A DNA stretch of 64,000 nt, taken from Nonomuraea wenchangensis. Lineage in GTDB: Bacteria > Actinomycetota > Actinomycetes > Streptosporangiales > Streptosporangiaceae. Numbering within the stretch: position 1 is the first letter of the stretch; the number at the start of each line of letters is the position of its first letter. Of this stretch, positions 51,859 to 60,463 are shown in pieces. The notes below the pieces were generated by a model that saw only the letters and a program-made list of their open reading frames with translations, had not been told where the DNA came from and searched no databases. The stretch covers positions 496,001 through 560,000 of the forward strand of contig NZ_FOHX01000001.1 of assembly GCF_900111685.1 (NCBI RefSeq), in the 5' to 3' direction. Both the position numbers and the translations under genes were made by a program.

Positions 51859-53181
51859 CTAGGCGCGACCAAGGCGGCGCAAAAGCAGAGCGGACGGAAC
51901 CGGTCTGGCTCCCATCCGCCTCACCGATTCGGCCACCTCACGGTCGGAGGACACGACCGCGATGGCCCGTCCCGGCGGCTCGACCCGGACGAGCTGCCGG
52001 ATGAGATCGTCGGCGATCTCCCCGGGGTCGCTGAAGAGCACCCGCACCCCGCGCGGCGCCACGACCTGGACGGGGGCGTTGAGCTCGGCCCCGTCGAAGA
52101 CGACGGTCATCTCGACCCGGGTCTGCGCGGCCAGCCCGCCGAGGTTGGTCATCAGCCGGTTGCGCTGGTCGGCCAGGGTGAGCGTGCCGTAGCCGGTCTT
52201 GGTGACGTTGTAGCCGTCGATGATGAGGTGGATCTGCGGGATCGCGAGGAGCTGGTCGAGCAGTTGCGGGTCGTCGTCGGCCAGCGCCCGCGCGGGCACG
52301 CCGCGCACGCCCGGCCGCTCGCCGGGGTGAGCCGCGACCGAGTCGGCGGGCCGGCTGATGGTCGCCGGCAGGCCGAGCTCCCTGCGCAGCCCGGCCGAGG
52401 CGTCCTGCAGGGCGTCGAGCAGCACCCGGATGCGGGCGTCCTCCAGGCTGCGGCCCTCGCGGGCGGCCCGGCGCGAGGCTTCCAGCTGCTTCTCGACGTC
52501 GGCCAGCCGCTCGCGCAGCCGCCGCAGCTCCGACTCGCCGGCGTTGCCCGCGGCCACGGCGGCCGTACGGGCCTCTTCGGCCACGCGCTCCATCTCCTCG
52601 GTCCGCGCGAGCGCGGCCTTGGCCCGCTCGCGGGCGTCGTGGAGCTTGCGCCGCAGGTCGGAGTTCTCGGAGCGGGCAAGCTTGAGCTGCTCGCGCAGCC
52701 GGTCGGACTCCTCCTTGGCGGCGCTCTTCTGCGCGGCGAGCTGCTCGCGCAGCCGGGAGACCACCTCCTCGCGCTCGGAGCCCTCGGCCGCCGCGGCGGA
52801 CTGCTGGAGGTCGCTCCTGGCGAGCTCGATCATCTCCTCCCAGCCGGGCGGCCGGGTGAGGTAGGCGGCCGCGGCCACCAGCACGGGGTCGGCCGCGGGC
52901 GGGACGTGGCCGTCGGCCAGCGAGGCGACCAGCTCGGGCCAGCCGGCGGCCACCGACTCGGCGACCAGTTCGCGGAACTTCTTGTCGTTCTCCAGTTGCG
53001 CGGCGATGGGCGCACTGCCCAGCTTGGCTCTTTTGCGCGCCTCGAACTTGGCGATGCCACGCAACGGCGGCGGGACGGAGACAGCGGGCAGCGTCCCGAG
53101 AACCGTGGCCGCCAGGTCCACGACGTTGAGGCGCACCTGCTCGGGGAGCGGGCGAGACAAGCCTTCACCCGCTGAACTCAT
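51859..53181 (-). CDS. NYN/YacP-type RNase-fold protein with long coiled coil
   Basis: 440 aa. The N-terminal region (about 1-130) is helical, the middle (about 130-265) is a charged coiled coil, and the C-terminal 170 residues form a YacP-like NYN (PIN-fold) domain: LIIDGYNVTKTGYG, TVVFDGAE, VRVLFSDPGEIADDLI and VVSSDREVAESVR. The acidic residues needed for metal-dependent RNA cleavage are present. YacP (Rae1) in Bacillus cuts mRNA on the ribosome, but the long N-terminal extension is actinobacterial. The ATG at 53181 is taken as start. Confidence 0.87.
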   Translation of the reverse strand: MSSAGEGLSRPLPEQVRLNVVDLAATVLGTLPAVSVPPPLRGIAKFEARKRAKLGSAPIAAQLENDKKFRELVAESVAAGWPELVASLADGHVPPAADPVLVAAAAYLTRPPGWEEMIELARSDLQQSAAAAEGSEREEVVSRLREQLAAQKSAAKEESDRLREQLKLARSENSDLRRKLHDARERAKAALARTEEMERVAEEARTAAVAAGNAGESELRRLRERLADVEKQLEASRRAAREGRSLEDARIRVLLDALQDASAGLRRELGLPATISRPADSVAAHPGERPGVRGVPARALADDDPQLLDQLLAIPQIHLIIDGYNVTKTGYGTLTLADQRNRLMTNLGGLAAQTRVEMTVVFDGAELNAPVQVVAPRGVRVLFSDPGEIADDLIRQLVRVEPPGRAIAVVSSDREVAESVRRMGARPVPSALLLRRLGRA

Positions 53182-53325
53182 CCCACTTGTCCCTTCGTGA
53201 CATGCCCTTTCAGACAAGGGTACGGCTGCCGCGTACCTGACCGTAACGGCCGCCTGTGTATGGACGAGCGCTTGGTCGGGGGTGTACGACAGGTGAACGG
53301 CAGGTGTTCACCCGGGAGGCCGACC

Positions 53326-54387
53326 GTGACGGAGCAGATGCGTACCTCCACCCGTGACCTGGAGGAACTTCGCGAGCAGGTGACCGCGTGGCTGCGCGGC
53401 AAGGTCGGCGGGGACGCCTCAGTGTCGGAGCTGGACCGTCCCACCGACAACGGCATGTCGAGCGAGACCCTGTTCTTCACCGCGACCTGGGACGGACGCC
53501 CGACCCGCTGCGTGGCACGGCTGGCACCTGCGGGAGAAGCGGTTCCGGTCTTTCCCGAGTACGATCTGCGGTCGCAGTTCGAGATCATGCGTTTGGCCAG
53601 GGAAAAAGCTGGGATCCCAGCGCCCAGGACTCTCTGGTTCGAGCCGGACCCGGCGCCGCTCGGCACCCCGTTCTTCGTCATGGAGCGCGCCGAGGGGCTG
53701 GTGCCGCCGGACGTGCTGCCGTACACGCTCGGCGGCTGGCTGTGCGAGGCGGCCCCCGAGGACCAGCGCAGGCTGCAGGAGGCCAGCGTGGGCGTCGTGG
53801 CCGCGCTGCACCGGACCCCGTTCACCCCGGACGAACTTGCCGCTTTCGGACCGCCGGGCCTGCGCGCGCACGTGGACGCGCAATACGCCTACTACCGGTG
53901 GGCACACGGCAAGCGTCCCATCCCGCTGCTGGAGCGGGCCTTCGACTGGCTGGAGGCGCACTGGCCGGAGCGGCCCGGCCCGGACGTGCTGCTCTGGGGC
54001 GACGCCCGCATCGGCAACCTGATGTTCCGGGACTTCGAGCCGGTCGCGGTGCTCGACTGGGAGATGGCCGCGGTGGGGCCGCGCGAGCTGGACCTCTCCT
54101 GGATGATCTTCCTGCACCGCTTCTTCCAGGACCTCACCGTCGCCTTGGGACTGCCCGGCATGCCGGGCTTCATGCGCGCCGAGGACGTCTGCCGCACCTA
54201 CCGCGAGCTGACCGGCCACGAGCCGCGCGACATGGGCTTCTACGAGATGTACGCGGCCCTGCGCCACGGCATCATCATGGCCAGGGTCTGGCAGCGCAGG
54301 ATCCACTTCGGCGAGCAGCCCGACCCGGAGGACCCCGACGACCTCGTCCTGCACCGGGCGACGATCGAGCAACTCCTCACCACCTGA
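53326..54387 (+). CDS. phosphotransferase-fold protein (APH/ACAD10-like)
   Basis: 353 aa. The fold of aminoglycoside phosphotransferases is seen, with catalytic LLWGDARIGNLMF and the metal Asp in VAVLDWEMAAVG. The usual HGD of the Brenner motif reads WGD here. Members of this subgroup are found with acyl-CoA dehydrogenases and are proposed to phosphorylate hydroxylated acyl-CoA derivatives; drug resistance is unlikely. The GTG at 53326 has GGGAGG six bases upstream. It is a single gene, convergent with the response regulator. Confidence 0.85.
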   Translation: MTEQMRTSTRDLEELREQVTAWLRGKVGGDASVSELDRPTDNGMSSETLFFTATWDGRPTRCVARLAPAGEAVPVFPEYDLRSQFEIMRLAREKAGIPAPRTLWFEPDPAPLGTPFFVMERAEGLVPPDVLPYTLGGWLCEAAPEDQRRLQEASVGVVAALHRTPFTPDELAAFGPPGLRAHVDAQYAYYRWAHGKRPIPLLERAFDWLEAHWPERPGPDVLLWGDARIGNLMFRDFEPVAVLDWEMAAVGPRELDLSWMIFLHRFFQDLTVALGLPGMPGFMRAEDVCRTYRELTGHEPRDMGFYEMYAALRHGIIMARVWQRRIHFGEQPDPEDPDDLVLHRATIEQLLTT

Positions 54388-54404
54388 CCCACCCGCCGCT
54401 CGGG

Positions 54405-55052
54405 TCAGCCCGCGGCGTCGTAGACCAGCAGGGCCACCTGGACCCGGTTGTTGAGTGCCAGCTTGGTGAGGATGCGCGAGACGTGCGCCTTGACCGTGGG
54501 CACGCTCATGTAGAGCTCGCGCGCGATCTCGGCGTTGGAGCGGCCCCGCCCGACGGCCACCGCGACCTCCCGTTCGCGCTCGCTCAGCCGGGCGAGCAGC
54601 TGGCGGGCCCGTGCGGTGCGCTCCCCCGCGCCGCCGTCGGAGACGTGCGTGATGAGCTGCCGCGTCACGGCGGGCGACAGGATCGGCTCGCCCGCCGCGA
54701 CCTTCCTGATCGCCTGCACCAGGTCGGCGGGGGCGATGTCCTTGAGCAGGAACCCGGCCGCCCCGGCCCGCAACGCCCGCAGCACCTGCGCGTCGGCGTG
54801 GAACGTGGTCAGCACCACCACCTCGGGCGGCGCCGCCGTCGCCCGCAGCGCCTCGGTGGCGGTGAGACCGTCCACCGCAGGCATGCGGATGTCCATGAGG
54901 ACCACGTCCGGCCGGTGCTCGGCGACCAGCGGCGGCACCTCCGCCCCGTCGGCGGCCTCGCCCACGATGGCGATGTCGCCGGCGCCGCCCAGGATCATCG
55001 ACAGGCCGGCGCGTACCATCGCGTCGTCGTCGACCACGAGCACCTTGATCAC
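54405..55052 (-). CDS. NarL/LuxR-type response regulator
   Basis: 215 aa. The receiver has DDDAMVRAGL, the phospho-acceptor in VVLMDIRMPAVDG and Lys in FLLKDI. The LuxR-type helix-turn-helix begins LSEREREVAVAVGRGRSNAEIA. The GTG at 55052 overlaps the kinase stop (GTGA), so the two are translated together. Targets are not known; the PH-domain operon across the divergent promoter is a candidate. Confidence 0.94.
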   Translation of the reverse strand: MIKVLVVDDDAMVRAGLSMILGGAGDIAIVGEAADGAEVPPLVAEHRPDVVLMDIRMPAVDGLTATEALRATAAPPEVVVLTTFHADAQVLRALRAGAAGFLLKDIAPADLVQAIRKVAAGEPILSPAVTRQLITHVSDGGAGERTARARQLLARLSEREREVAVAVGRGRSNAEIARELYMSVPTVKAHVSRILTKLALNNRVQVALLVYDAAG

Positions 55053-56323
55053 GGCCTCTCCCCCACTTGCGCTTCCATCTCCCCTGTCACTTGCGCCCCT
55101 GTCAATTGCGCCGCCTCTTCCGGCCATGGCAGCCGGGCGCGCACCACGAACTCCCCCTCCGGCGTCGGGCCGTGCTCCAGCCGTCCGCCGGCCAGTTCCG
55201 CCCGTTCGGCCAGCCCGATGAGCCCCGCGCCCGCGCCCGGGATGCGGGGAAGATGGCGAGGGCCGAGCGGGTTGCGGACCTCCGCCGACAGCTCCGCGCC
55301 CGGGGCGCCGGCCACGGTCACGGTGACCGGCTGGCCGGCGGCGTGCTTGCGCGCGTTGGTGAGCGCTTCCTGCACGATGCGGTAGACGTTGCGGCCAAGC
55401 CCGTCAGGCGCGTTGCCCGCCCGCTGCTCCAGCCGGACGTCCATGCCGGCCTGGCGGCACTCCTCGACCAGCGACGGCAGGTCGGCGAGCGTGGGCTGCG
55501 GCCGGTCGGGCACCTGGTCGTCGCCACCTTCTGAGCCGGTGTGGCGCAGCACGCCGATCACCTGGCGCAGGTCCTGGAGGGCGAGGTGGGCGTTGGCCCG
55601 GATCGCCCCGGCCGCGCGGGCGATGTCGGCGGCGGGCGCGTCCGGCCGGAACTCCAGCGCGCCGGCGTGCAGGCTGAGCATGGAGATGCGGTGGGCGAGC
55701 ACGTCGTGCATCTCCCTGGCGATGCGCTCGCGTTCGAGCCGTTTGGCCTCCTCGGCGGCGCTCGCCGCGCGCTCGCGCAGCGACCAGATGAGCTGGCGCC
55801 TGGCCCGCACCACGATGCCCCAGGCGTAGACGGTCAGCAGCAGGGCCGCCACCACGATGCCCCACTCCAGCGGCGTCATGTCGTCCTGCGGCCTGATCAG
55901 CAGGTAGGGCGGGATCGTCACGAGATGGAGCAGCGCGACCGGCCCAGAGATCTTGAACGGCCGGTGCACCGCCACGGTGAACAGCGCCACCAGCCCCGCA
56001 CCGCCGGCCATCTCCAGGAAGGTCGAGGCCACCACCATGACCAGCGCGAGCGCCACCGGCCAGCGGCGGCGCAGCCACACCGACACGCACGACAGCGCGC
56101 CCACGACCTGCTCGGTCAGCAGGAGCGGCTCCGGCTCGTCCTGCACCTCGGACAGGGTGAGCAGCGTGATGCCGCAGGCGACCAGGAAGACCGTGACGTC
56201 CACGATCCAGTCGCGGGTGGAGCGGCGCACCGGCCGGCCCTCGCCGCCGTCGCCGAGCAGCACCGAGGGCAGCACCCATCGGTATTCGGGCACCGGCCCG
56301 TCGTCCGCCCGCACGTCGCTCAC
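55049..56323 (-). CDS. sensor histidine kinase (DesK/NarL-partner type)
   Basis: 424 aa. Five to six membrane helices (about 30-175) without a large extracellular domain, then a short coiled coil and the HisKA_3 motif REMHDVLAHRISML, and an ATPase domain with EALTNARKHA and GAGLIGLAERAELAGG. This suggests sensing of membrane or intramembrane signals. The GTG at 56323 is used because the upstream frame is low-complexity antisense to the neighbouring gene; GGAG lies just three bases before it. Confidence 0.92.
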   Translation of the reverse strand: MSDVRADDGPVPEYRWVLPSVLLGDGGEGRPVRRSTRDWIVDVTVFLVACGITLLTLSEVQDEPEPLLLTEQVVGALSCVSVWLRRRWPVALALVMVVASTFLEMAGGAGLVALFTVAVHRPFKISGPVALLHLVTIPPYLLIRPQDDMTPLEWGIVVAALLLTVYAWGIVVRARRQLIWSLRERAASAAEEAKRLERERIAREMHDVLAHRISMLSLHAGALEFRPDAPAADIARAAGAIRANAHLALQDLRQVIGVLRHTGSEGGDDQVPDRPQPTLADLPSLVEECRQAGMDVRLEQRAGNAPDGLGRNVYRIVQEALTNARKHAAGQPVTVTVAGAPGAELSAEVRNPLGPRHLPRIPGAGAGLIGLAERAELAGGRLEHGPTPEGEFVVRARLPWPEEAAQLTGAQVTGEMEAQVGERP

Positions 56324-56434
56324 GTTCTCCGAGGCTAAGCCCTGCCGGGGTCGCGCCGATAGCGACCAAAGTCGATGCCGGGCGAGACCTGCGGACGATG
56401 CGGGCCGGGCGACCGGCGGGCGAGCCTTGGTCCC

Positions 56435-56668
56435 GTGAGAACGGTGCTGACGGTGCTCGGCTGGCTGCTGCTCCTGCAGGGCGTGGCCGGCCTGGGCAAC
56501 TCGCTGCTCGGCCTGTGGCCGTGGACCGAGCGGCTGCTCGTGGCCAACCATCTGGGGTTCCTGCGGGGGCACGAGGTGTTCGCGGCCATCGTGATCGGCG
56601 TGCTCGGCTTCGTGCTGCTCGCCGTCGCGGACACGGTGTCACGTACGCGGAGGGAGGAGGACGGGTGA
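56435..56668 (+). CDS. small two-helix membrane protein
   Basis: 77 aa with two or three hydrophobic segments (VLTVLGWLLLLQGVAGLGN and VFAAIVIGVLGFVLLAVAD) and a basic end. No family recognised. The GTG at 56435 is plausible, but its ribosome binding site is weak. It heads an operon with two PH-domain genes: its TGA overlaps the next GTG. It is divergent from the sensor kinase gene. Confidence 0.7.
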   Translation: MRTVLTVLGWLLLLQGVAGLGNSLLGLWPWTERLLVANHLGFLRGHEVFAAIVIGVLGFVLLAVADTVSRTRREEDG

Positions 56669-57156
56669 CAGGAACGTCGATGCGGCCGCCGCGCAACCGG
56701 GCCGATCCACGCGCGGTCAGGTGGTGGACGGCGCAGTGGCTGATCCTCATGGTGCCGGTGGCCGCGGCGGCGGTCTGGGCTTACTGGACGTTCACCGACC
56801 GGCCGATGTGGCTGGGGGTGGTGGTGGCGGCGTTCGGGGCGGGCTGCCTGGCGCTGGCGGTCGGCGCACCACGGGCCTACTACCAGGTCGAGCGGTGGGA
56901 GGTCACCGACGACGCGGTCTACACGCGCAAGGGATGGCTGACGCACACCTGGCAGGTGGCGCCCATGTCACGCATCCAGCGGATCGACACCGCACGGGGG
57001 CCGGTGCAGCGATTGTTCGGGCTGGCGGACGTGACGGTGACCACGGCCTCGTCGGCGGGCGCGATCACCATCGCGGCTCTCGACCACCAGCTCGCCGCCG
57101 ACCTGGCCGAACGCCTGACGGCCCGCACCCAGGCCACTCCAGGGGACGCGACATGA
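56665..57156 (+). CDS. bacterial PH-domain membrane protein (YdbS-like)
   Basis: 163 aa. Two adjacent membrane helices (about 22-68) are followed by a bPH2 domain: YYQVERWEVTDDAVYTRKGW, MSRIQRIDTARGPVQRLFGL and VTVTTASSAGAITIAALD, the typical order. The GTG at 56665 follows GGAGGAGG and overlaps the upstream stop; its own stop overlaps the next gene. YdbS/YdbT pairs are linked to membrane-stress or bacteriocin resistance in Bacillus, but the role here is not known. Confidence 0.88.
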   Translation: MTGTSMRPPRNRADPRAVRWWTAQWLILMVPVAAAAVWAYWTFTDRPMWLGVVVAAFGAGCLALAVGAPRAYYQVERWEVTDDAVYTRKGWLTHTWQVAPMSRIQRIDTARGPVQRLFGLADVTVTTASSAGAITIAALDHQLAADLAERLTARTQATPGDAT

Positions 57157-58784
57157 CCGCCCCGGACAAACCCGGTGGACAGCCGCCCCCTGGACACTCC
57201 GTGCAGGCGACTGCCGGGCGCTCAGCGGAGGAAGGCGGCTGGCGGGCGCCGGCCGGGCGGTCGGTCGTGGCGTCGGCGGTCAAGTCGCTGGCGCTTGTGG
57301 CGGCCGCCGTGATCGGGCTGGTGCGCCTGTTCACCGGCGCCGGCTGGCCGACCTGGGGACTGGTGACGGCGTGCGCGGCGGCGGCGGTGCTCATCGTGGG
57401 GGGCGTGGCGGCGTACGACGTGGCCAGGCTCAGGTCCACGCGCTGGCGGCTGACCGGCGAGCGGCTGGAGCTGCGGTCCGGCATCACGGTGCGCCGGGCC
57501 CGCGCGGTTCCGCGCGACCGGGTGCGGAGCGTGGACCTGCGGGCCGACCCGGTGCTGCGGCTGCTCGGGCTGACCGTGGTCAAGGTCGGCACCGGCGAGC
57601 GCGCGGCCGACGGCGACGAGCTGACGCTGGACCCGCTGACCAGGCACGACGCCGAGACGCTGCGCCGCACGCTGCTGCGCGGCGCGGCGGCGGACGAGCA
57701 GTCCGGCGAGCGGGTGGACCGCGACGCGCCGCTGGCCGAGTTGCGGTGGTCGTGGGTCCGGTACGCGCCGCTGACGGTGTGGACCTTCGCCGGGGCGGCG
57801 GTGGTGCTGGGCGTGGCCTACAAGGCGGCGGAGCGGCTGGGGCTGGAGGACCTGGCCGAACAGGCGGCCGGGCCGGTGTGGGACTGGGTGACCGGTCATC
57901 CGCTGCCCGCCGTCGTGCTGCTGCTCACCGTCAACGTCGCCGTGGGGGCGCTCGGGGCCGTGGCGCAGTTCGCCGAGTCGTGGGGGCGCTACCGGCTCGA
58001 CCGCGAGCCGGGACGGCTCCGGCTGCGGCGCGGCCTGCTCACCGCCCGCTCGCTGACGCTGGAGGAGCGGCGGCTGCGCGGCGTGGAGGTCAGGGAACCG
58101 CTGCTGCTCCGGCTGGGCGGCGGGGCGCGCGTCAAGGCGATCGCCACCGGCCTCGGCAAGGCCGGCGACGGCGAGACCGAGGACGTCGGCGCGCTCGCCC
58201 CGCCGCTTCCCCGCCCTCTGGCCTGGCGCCTCGCCGACGCCATCGCGACAGGCGACGCCAGGACCGACCTAGGAGCCGGGCTGGTACGTCACCCGCCCGC
58301 GGCACGGCGGCGGCGGGTCGTGCGCGCGGTCGTGCTCGTGGCGGTGCTCACGGCCATGACAGGGGTGGTGTCCTGGTCGGTGCCGTGGCCATGGCCCTGG
58401 ATGGGGCCCTGGATGGGGGCCTGGGTGTGGGCGGTGCCGGCGGTGGCGGCGCCGGTGGCTTGGTGGGGCGCCGTGACGGGGGCACGGAGCCTCGGGCACG
58501 CCCTCGCCGGACGGCATCTGGTGACCCGCCAAGGAGCGATGATCCGCCGTACGGTCGCGCTGGAGCGGGCGGGCATCTCGGGCTGGACGATCACCGAGTC
58601 GTTCTTCCAGCGGCGGGCCGGCCTGGTGACGGTGTCGGCCACCACCGCGGCGGGTGACGGTCACTACGAGGTCCTGGACGTGGGCCGTGGCGACGGGCTG
58701 GAGCTGGCCGCGCGGGCGGCCCCGGGCCTGCTGGAGCCGTTCCTGGTCAGGCCGGCGAACGGACCTGACGTGAGCCTGCACTGA
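57153..58784 (+). CDS. multi-PH-domain membrane protein (YdbT-like)
   Basis: 543 aa. Three bPH2 domains alternate with membrane-helix pairs: the first at about 95-180 (RWRLTGERLELRSGI, VPRDRVRSVDL, LLGLTVVKVGTG), the second at about 285-360 (YRLDREPGRLRLRRGLL, EERRLRGVEV), the third at about 445-520 (RHLVTRQGAM, GWTITESFFQRRAGLVTV). It resembles YdbT, and its coupling to the smaller PH protein (ATGA overlap) repeats the ydbS-ydbT arrangement. A Trp/Pro/Met-rich membrane stretch lies at about 408-425. Confidence 0.88.
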   Translation: MTAPDKPGGQPPPGHSVQATAGRSAEEGGWRAPAGRSVVASAVKSLALVAAAVIGLVRLFTGAGWPTWGLVTACAAAAVLIVGGVAAYDVARLRSTRWRLTGERLELRSGITVRRARAVPRDRVRSVDLRADPVLRLLGLTVVKVGTGERAADGDELTLDPLTRHDAETLRRTLLRGAAADEQSGERVDRDAPLAELRWSWVRYAPLTVWTFAGAAVVLGVAYKAAERLGLEDLAEQAAGPVWDWVTGHPLPAVVLLLTVNVAVGALGAVAQFAESWGRYRLDREPGRLRLRRGLLTARSLTLEERRLRGVEVREPLLLRLGGGARVKAIATGLGKAGDGETEDVGALAPPLPRPLAWRLADAIATGDARTDLGAGLVRHPPAARRRRVVRAVVLVAVLTAMTGVVSWSVPWPWPWMGPWMGAWVWAVPAVAAPVAWWGAVTGARSLGHALAGRHLVTRQGAMIRRTVALERAGISGWTITESFFQRRAGLVTVSATTAAGDGHYEVLDVGRGDGLELAARAAPGLLEPFLVRPANGPDVSLH

Positions 58785-58831
58785 GGCTTCCGGGCAGACC
58801 CTCCCCACGGGCGGCACACGGGGAAAAGGGA

Positions 58832-58894
58832 GAGCCGCGTGACCTCGTTGTCTTGTCCATGCCCCTGTGTTGGACAAATCAGGTCCCGCGGCTC
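58832..58894. terminator. long two-part hairpin after the PH-domain operon
   Basis: Outer arms of 14 bases, GAGCCGCGTGACCT (58832-58845) and AGGTCCCGCGGCTC (58881-58894), match at 13 positions; inner arms TTGTCC (58853-58858) and GGACAA (58872-58877) extend the fold. There is no T-run. It may end the PH operon or be a regulatory RNA element for the exporter. Confidence 0.5.
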
Positions 58895-58956
58895 AAGTGC
58901 TTGCAGACATAACGGTATTTGGCCCACTTGCAACCGAGTTGCAGCCGTATTAACCG

Positions 58957-58994
58957 TTGACGGAGATCACTGGTCAAGAGATGATCCGCGGGTG
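58957..58994 (+). promoter_or_regulatory. promoter with expected start at the GTG of the exporter ATPase gene
   Basis: TTGACG (58957-58962) and GATGAT (58980-58985) are separated by 17 bases. The GTG at 58992 is seven bases after the -10 box, where transcription should begin, and no ribosome binding site precedes it. The transcript is therefore predicted to be leaderless. TGCAAC-CGA-GTTGCA, a 6-bp inverted repeat, lies just upstream near 58929-58943 and could be an operator. Confidence 0.6.
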
Positions 58995-59657
58995 GCGCCA
59001 GGACCCGCGCTCGCCTGCCGCGCACTGAGCTGCCAGGCCGGCGGGCGCACGATCATCGAGGATCTGACCCTGGAGTTCGAGCCCGGCGAGCGCGTGGCGC
59101 TCATGGGTCCGTCAGGCTCCGGGAAGACGACGCTGCTCACCACCCTGGCCGGGCTGCTGCCGCCCGCCGCGGGCCGGGTGCTGGCCGGCGGCGTGCCCCT
59201 GGACGAGCAGCCGGAGCTGCGGGCCGGGCTGGCGCTGGTCTTCCAGTCGTACGGGCTGCTGAGCCTGCTCACGGCGGCCGAGAACGTCGAGGTCGCGCTG
59301 CGGGCGGCGGGCCGGTCCCCGCGCGAGGCGATGCGGCTGGCGGCGGAGGCGCTGGACCGGCTGGGGGTCGCGCGGTTCGCCGACCACCTGGTCGAGGAGC
59401 TGTCCGGAGGCCAGCAGCAGCGGGTGGCGGTGGCGCGGGCGCTGGCGCTGCGGCCCCGGGTGCTGCTGGCCGACGAGCCCACGGCCGAGCAGGACGCCAC
59501 GCACCGCGCCCTCGTCCTGGACGAGCTGCTCGCGGTCGCGGCGCGGGGCACCACGCTGGTGCTGGCCACCCACGACCCGGAGGTGGCCGAGCGCTGCGAC
59601 CGGGTGGTCGAGCTGCGGGCGCCGGCCGCCTCCCGGCGGGCGAGGAGGGGCGGGTGA
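58992..59657 (+). CDS. ABC exporter ATP-binding protein 1
   Basis: 221 aa, LolD/MacB class. Walker A GPSGSGKTT, Q loop LVFQSYGLLS, signature LSGGQQQRVAVARA and Walker B VLLADEPTAEQD are intact, with a final His switch in ATHD. The GTG at 58992 is taken from the promoter geometry; a frame open to 58839 would add an unrelated Cys-rich stretch. Its stop overlaps the second ATPase start. Confidence 0.92.
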   Translation: MAPGPALACRALSCQAGGRTIIEDLTLEFEPGERVALMGPSGSGKTTLLTTLAGLLPPAAGRVLAGGVPLDEQPELRAGLALVFQSYGLLSLLTAAENVEVALRAAGRSPREAMRLAAEALDRLGVARFADHLVEELSGGQQQRVAVARALALRPRVLLADEPTAEQDATHRALVLDELLAVAARGTTLVLATHDPEVAERCDRVVELRAPAASRRARRGG

Positions 59658-60463
59658 GCCTCGTCAGGTGCGACGGCGTCGTACAGATCTTCCGGGCGCA
59701 GGACGTCGAGGTCGTCGCGCTCCGGGACGTGGACCTGACCATCGGCGCGGGCGAGACGGTCGCGCTGCTCGGGCCGTCCGGCGCGGGCAAGTCGACCCTG
59801 CTGTGGCTGCTGGCCGGGCTGCTGCGGCCGAGCGCGGGCCGCCTGTGGCTGGACGGCGCGGACCTCGGCCGGCTCGACCAGCGCAGGCTTGACCGGCTGC
59901 GGGCCACGCACATCGGCATGGTGCTGCAGAACCCGGCGCGCAACCTCATCGGCCACCTGTCCGCCGCCCAGAACATCGCCTTCGCCCAGCGCGCCGTCCG
60001 CAGGGACCGGCGGCGGGCGCGCGAGCTGCTGGCCCGGGTCGGCTTGGCGGACGCGGCCGACCGCCCGGCGGGCCGGATGTCGGGCGGCGAGCAGCAGCGC
60101 CTCGCCCTCGCCGTGGCGCTGGCCAACGCCCCCAAACTGCTGCTCGCCGACGAGCCCACCAGCCAGCTCGACGAGGAGTCCGGGCGGAGGGTGATCGAGC
60201 TCGTCAGGGACGCCGCCGGTGACGGCACGACCGCCGTCGTGGTCACCCATGATCCGGCCGTGGGCGAGGCGCTGGACCGTACGGTGACGATCAGGGACGG
60301 CCGGGTCGGGGCGGAGGGCCGGCGCGGCGAGGACTTCGTGGTCGTCGGCAGGGAGGGCGCCGTGCAGGTGCCGCCCGAGTACCACCATCTGCTGCCGCCC
60401 GGCTCCATGGCCAGGATCGAGGAGCTGGAGGACGGCATCGCGCTGCGGAGGGCCGAACCGTGA
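59654..60463 (+). CDS. ABC exporter ATP-binding protein 2
   Basis: 269 aa. Walker A GPSGAGKST, Q loop VLQNPARNL, signature MSGGEQQRLALAVA and Walker B LLLADEPTSQLD are intact. A C-terminal extension of about 45 residues (VVVGREGAVQVPPEYHHLL...) is not part of the core fold and may regulate or dock to the permease. GTG start overlapping the preceding stop, and its stop overlaps the permease start. Two different ATPases serving one permease imply a heterodimeric motor. Confidence 0.92.
   Translation: MSLVRCDGVVQIFRAQDVEVVALRDVDLTIGAGETVALLGPSGAGKSTLLWLLAGLLRPSAGRLWLDGADLGRLDQRRLDRLRATHIGMVLQNPARNLIGHLSAAQNIAFAQRAVRRDRRRARELLARVGLADAADRPAGRMSGGEQQRLALAVALANAPKLLLADEPTSQLDEESGRRVIELVRDAAGDGTTAVVVTHDPAVGEALDRTVTIRDGRVGAEGRRGEDFVVVGREGAVQVPPEYHHLLPPGSMARIEELEDGIALRRAEP

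Noticed and set aside
53326..54387. Aminoglycoside resistance gene
   Set aside because: The HGD motif is altered and the overall pattern fits the ACAD10/11-like phosphotransferase group; there is no resistance-gene context.
55073..56572. Longer start for the DesK-type kinase at 56572
   Set aside because: The extra 83 residues are Gln/Arg-rich, antisense to the small membrane protein gene, and precede a GTG with nearby GGAG.
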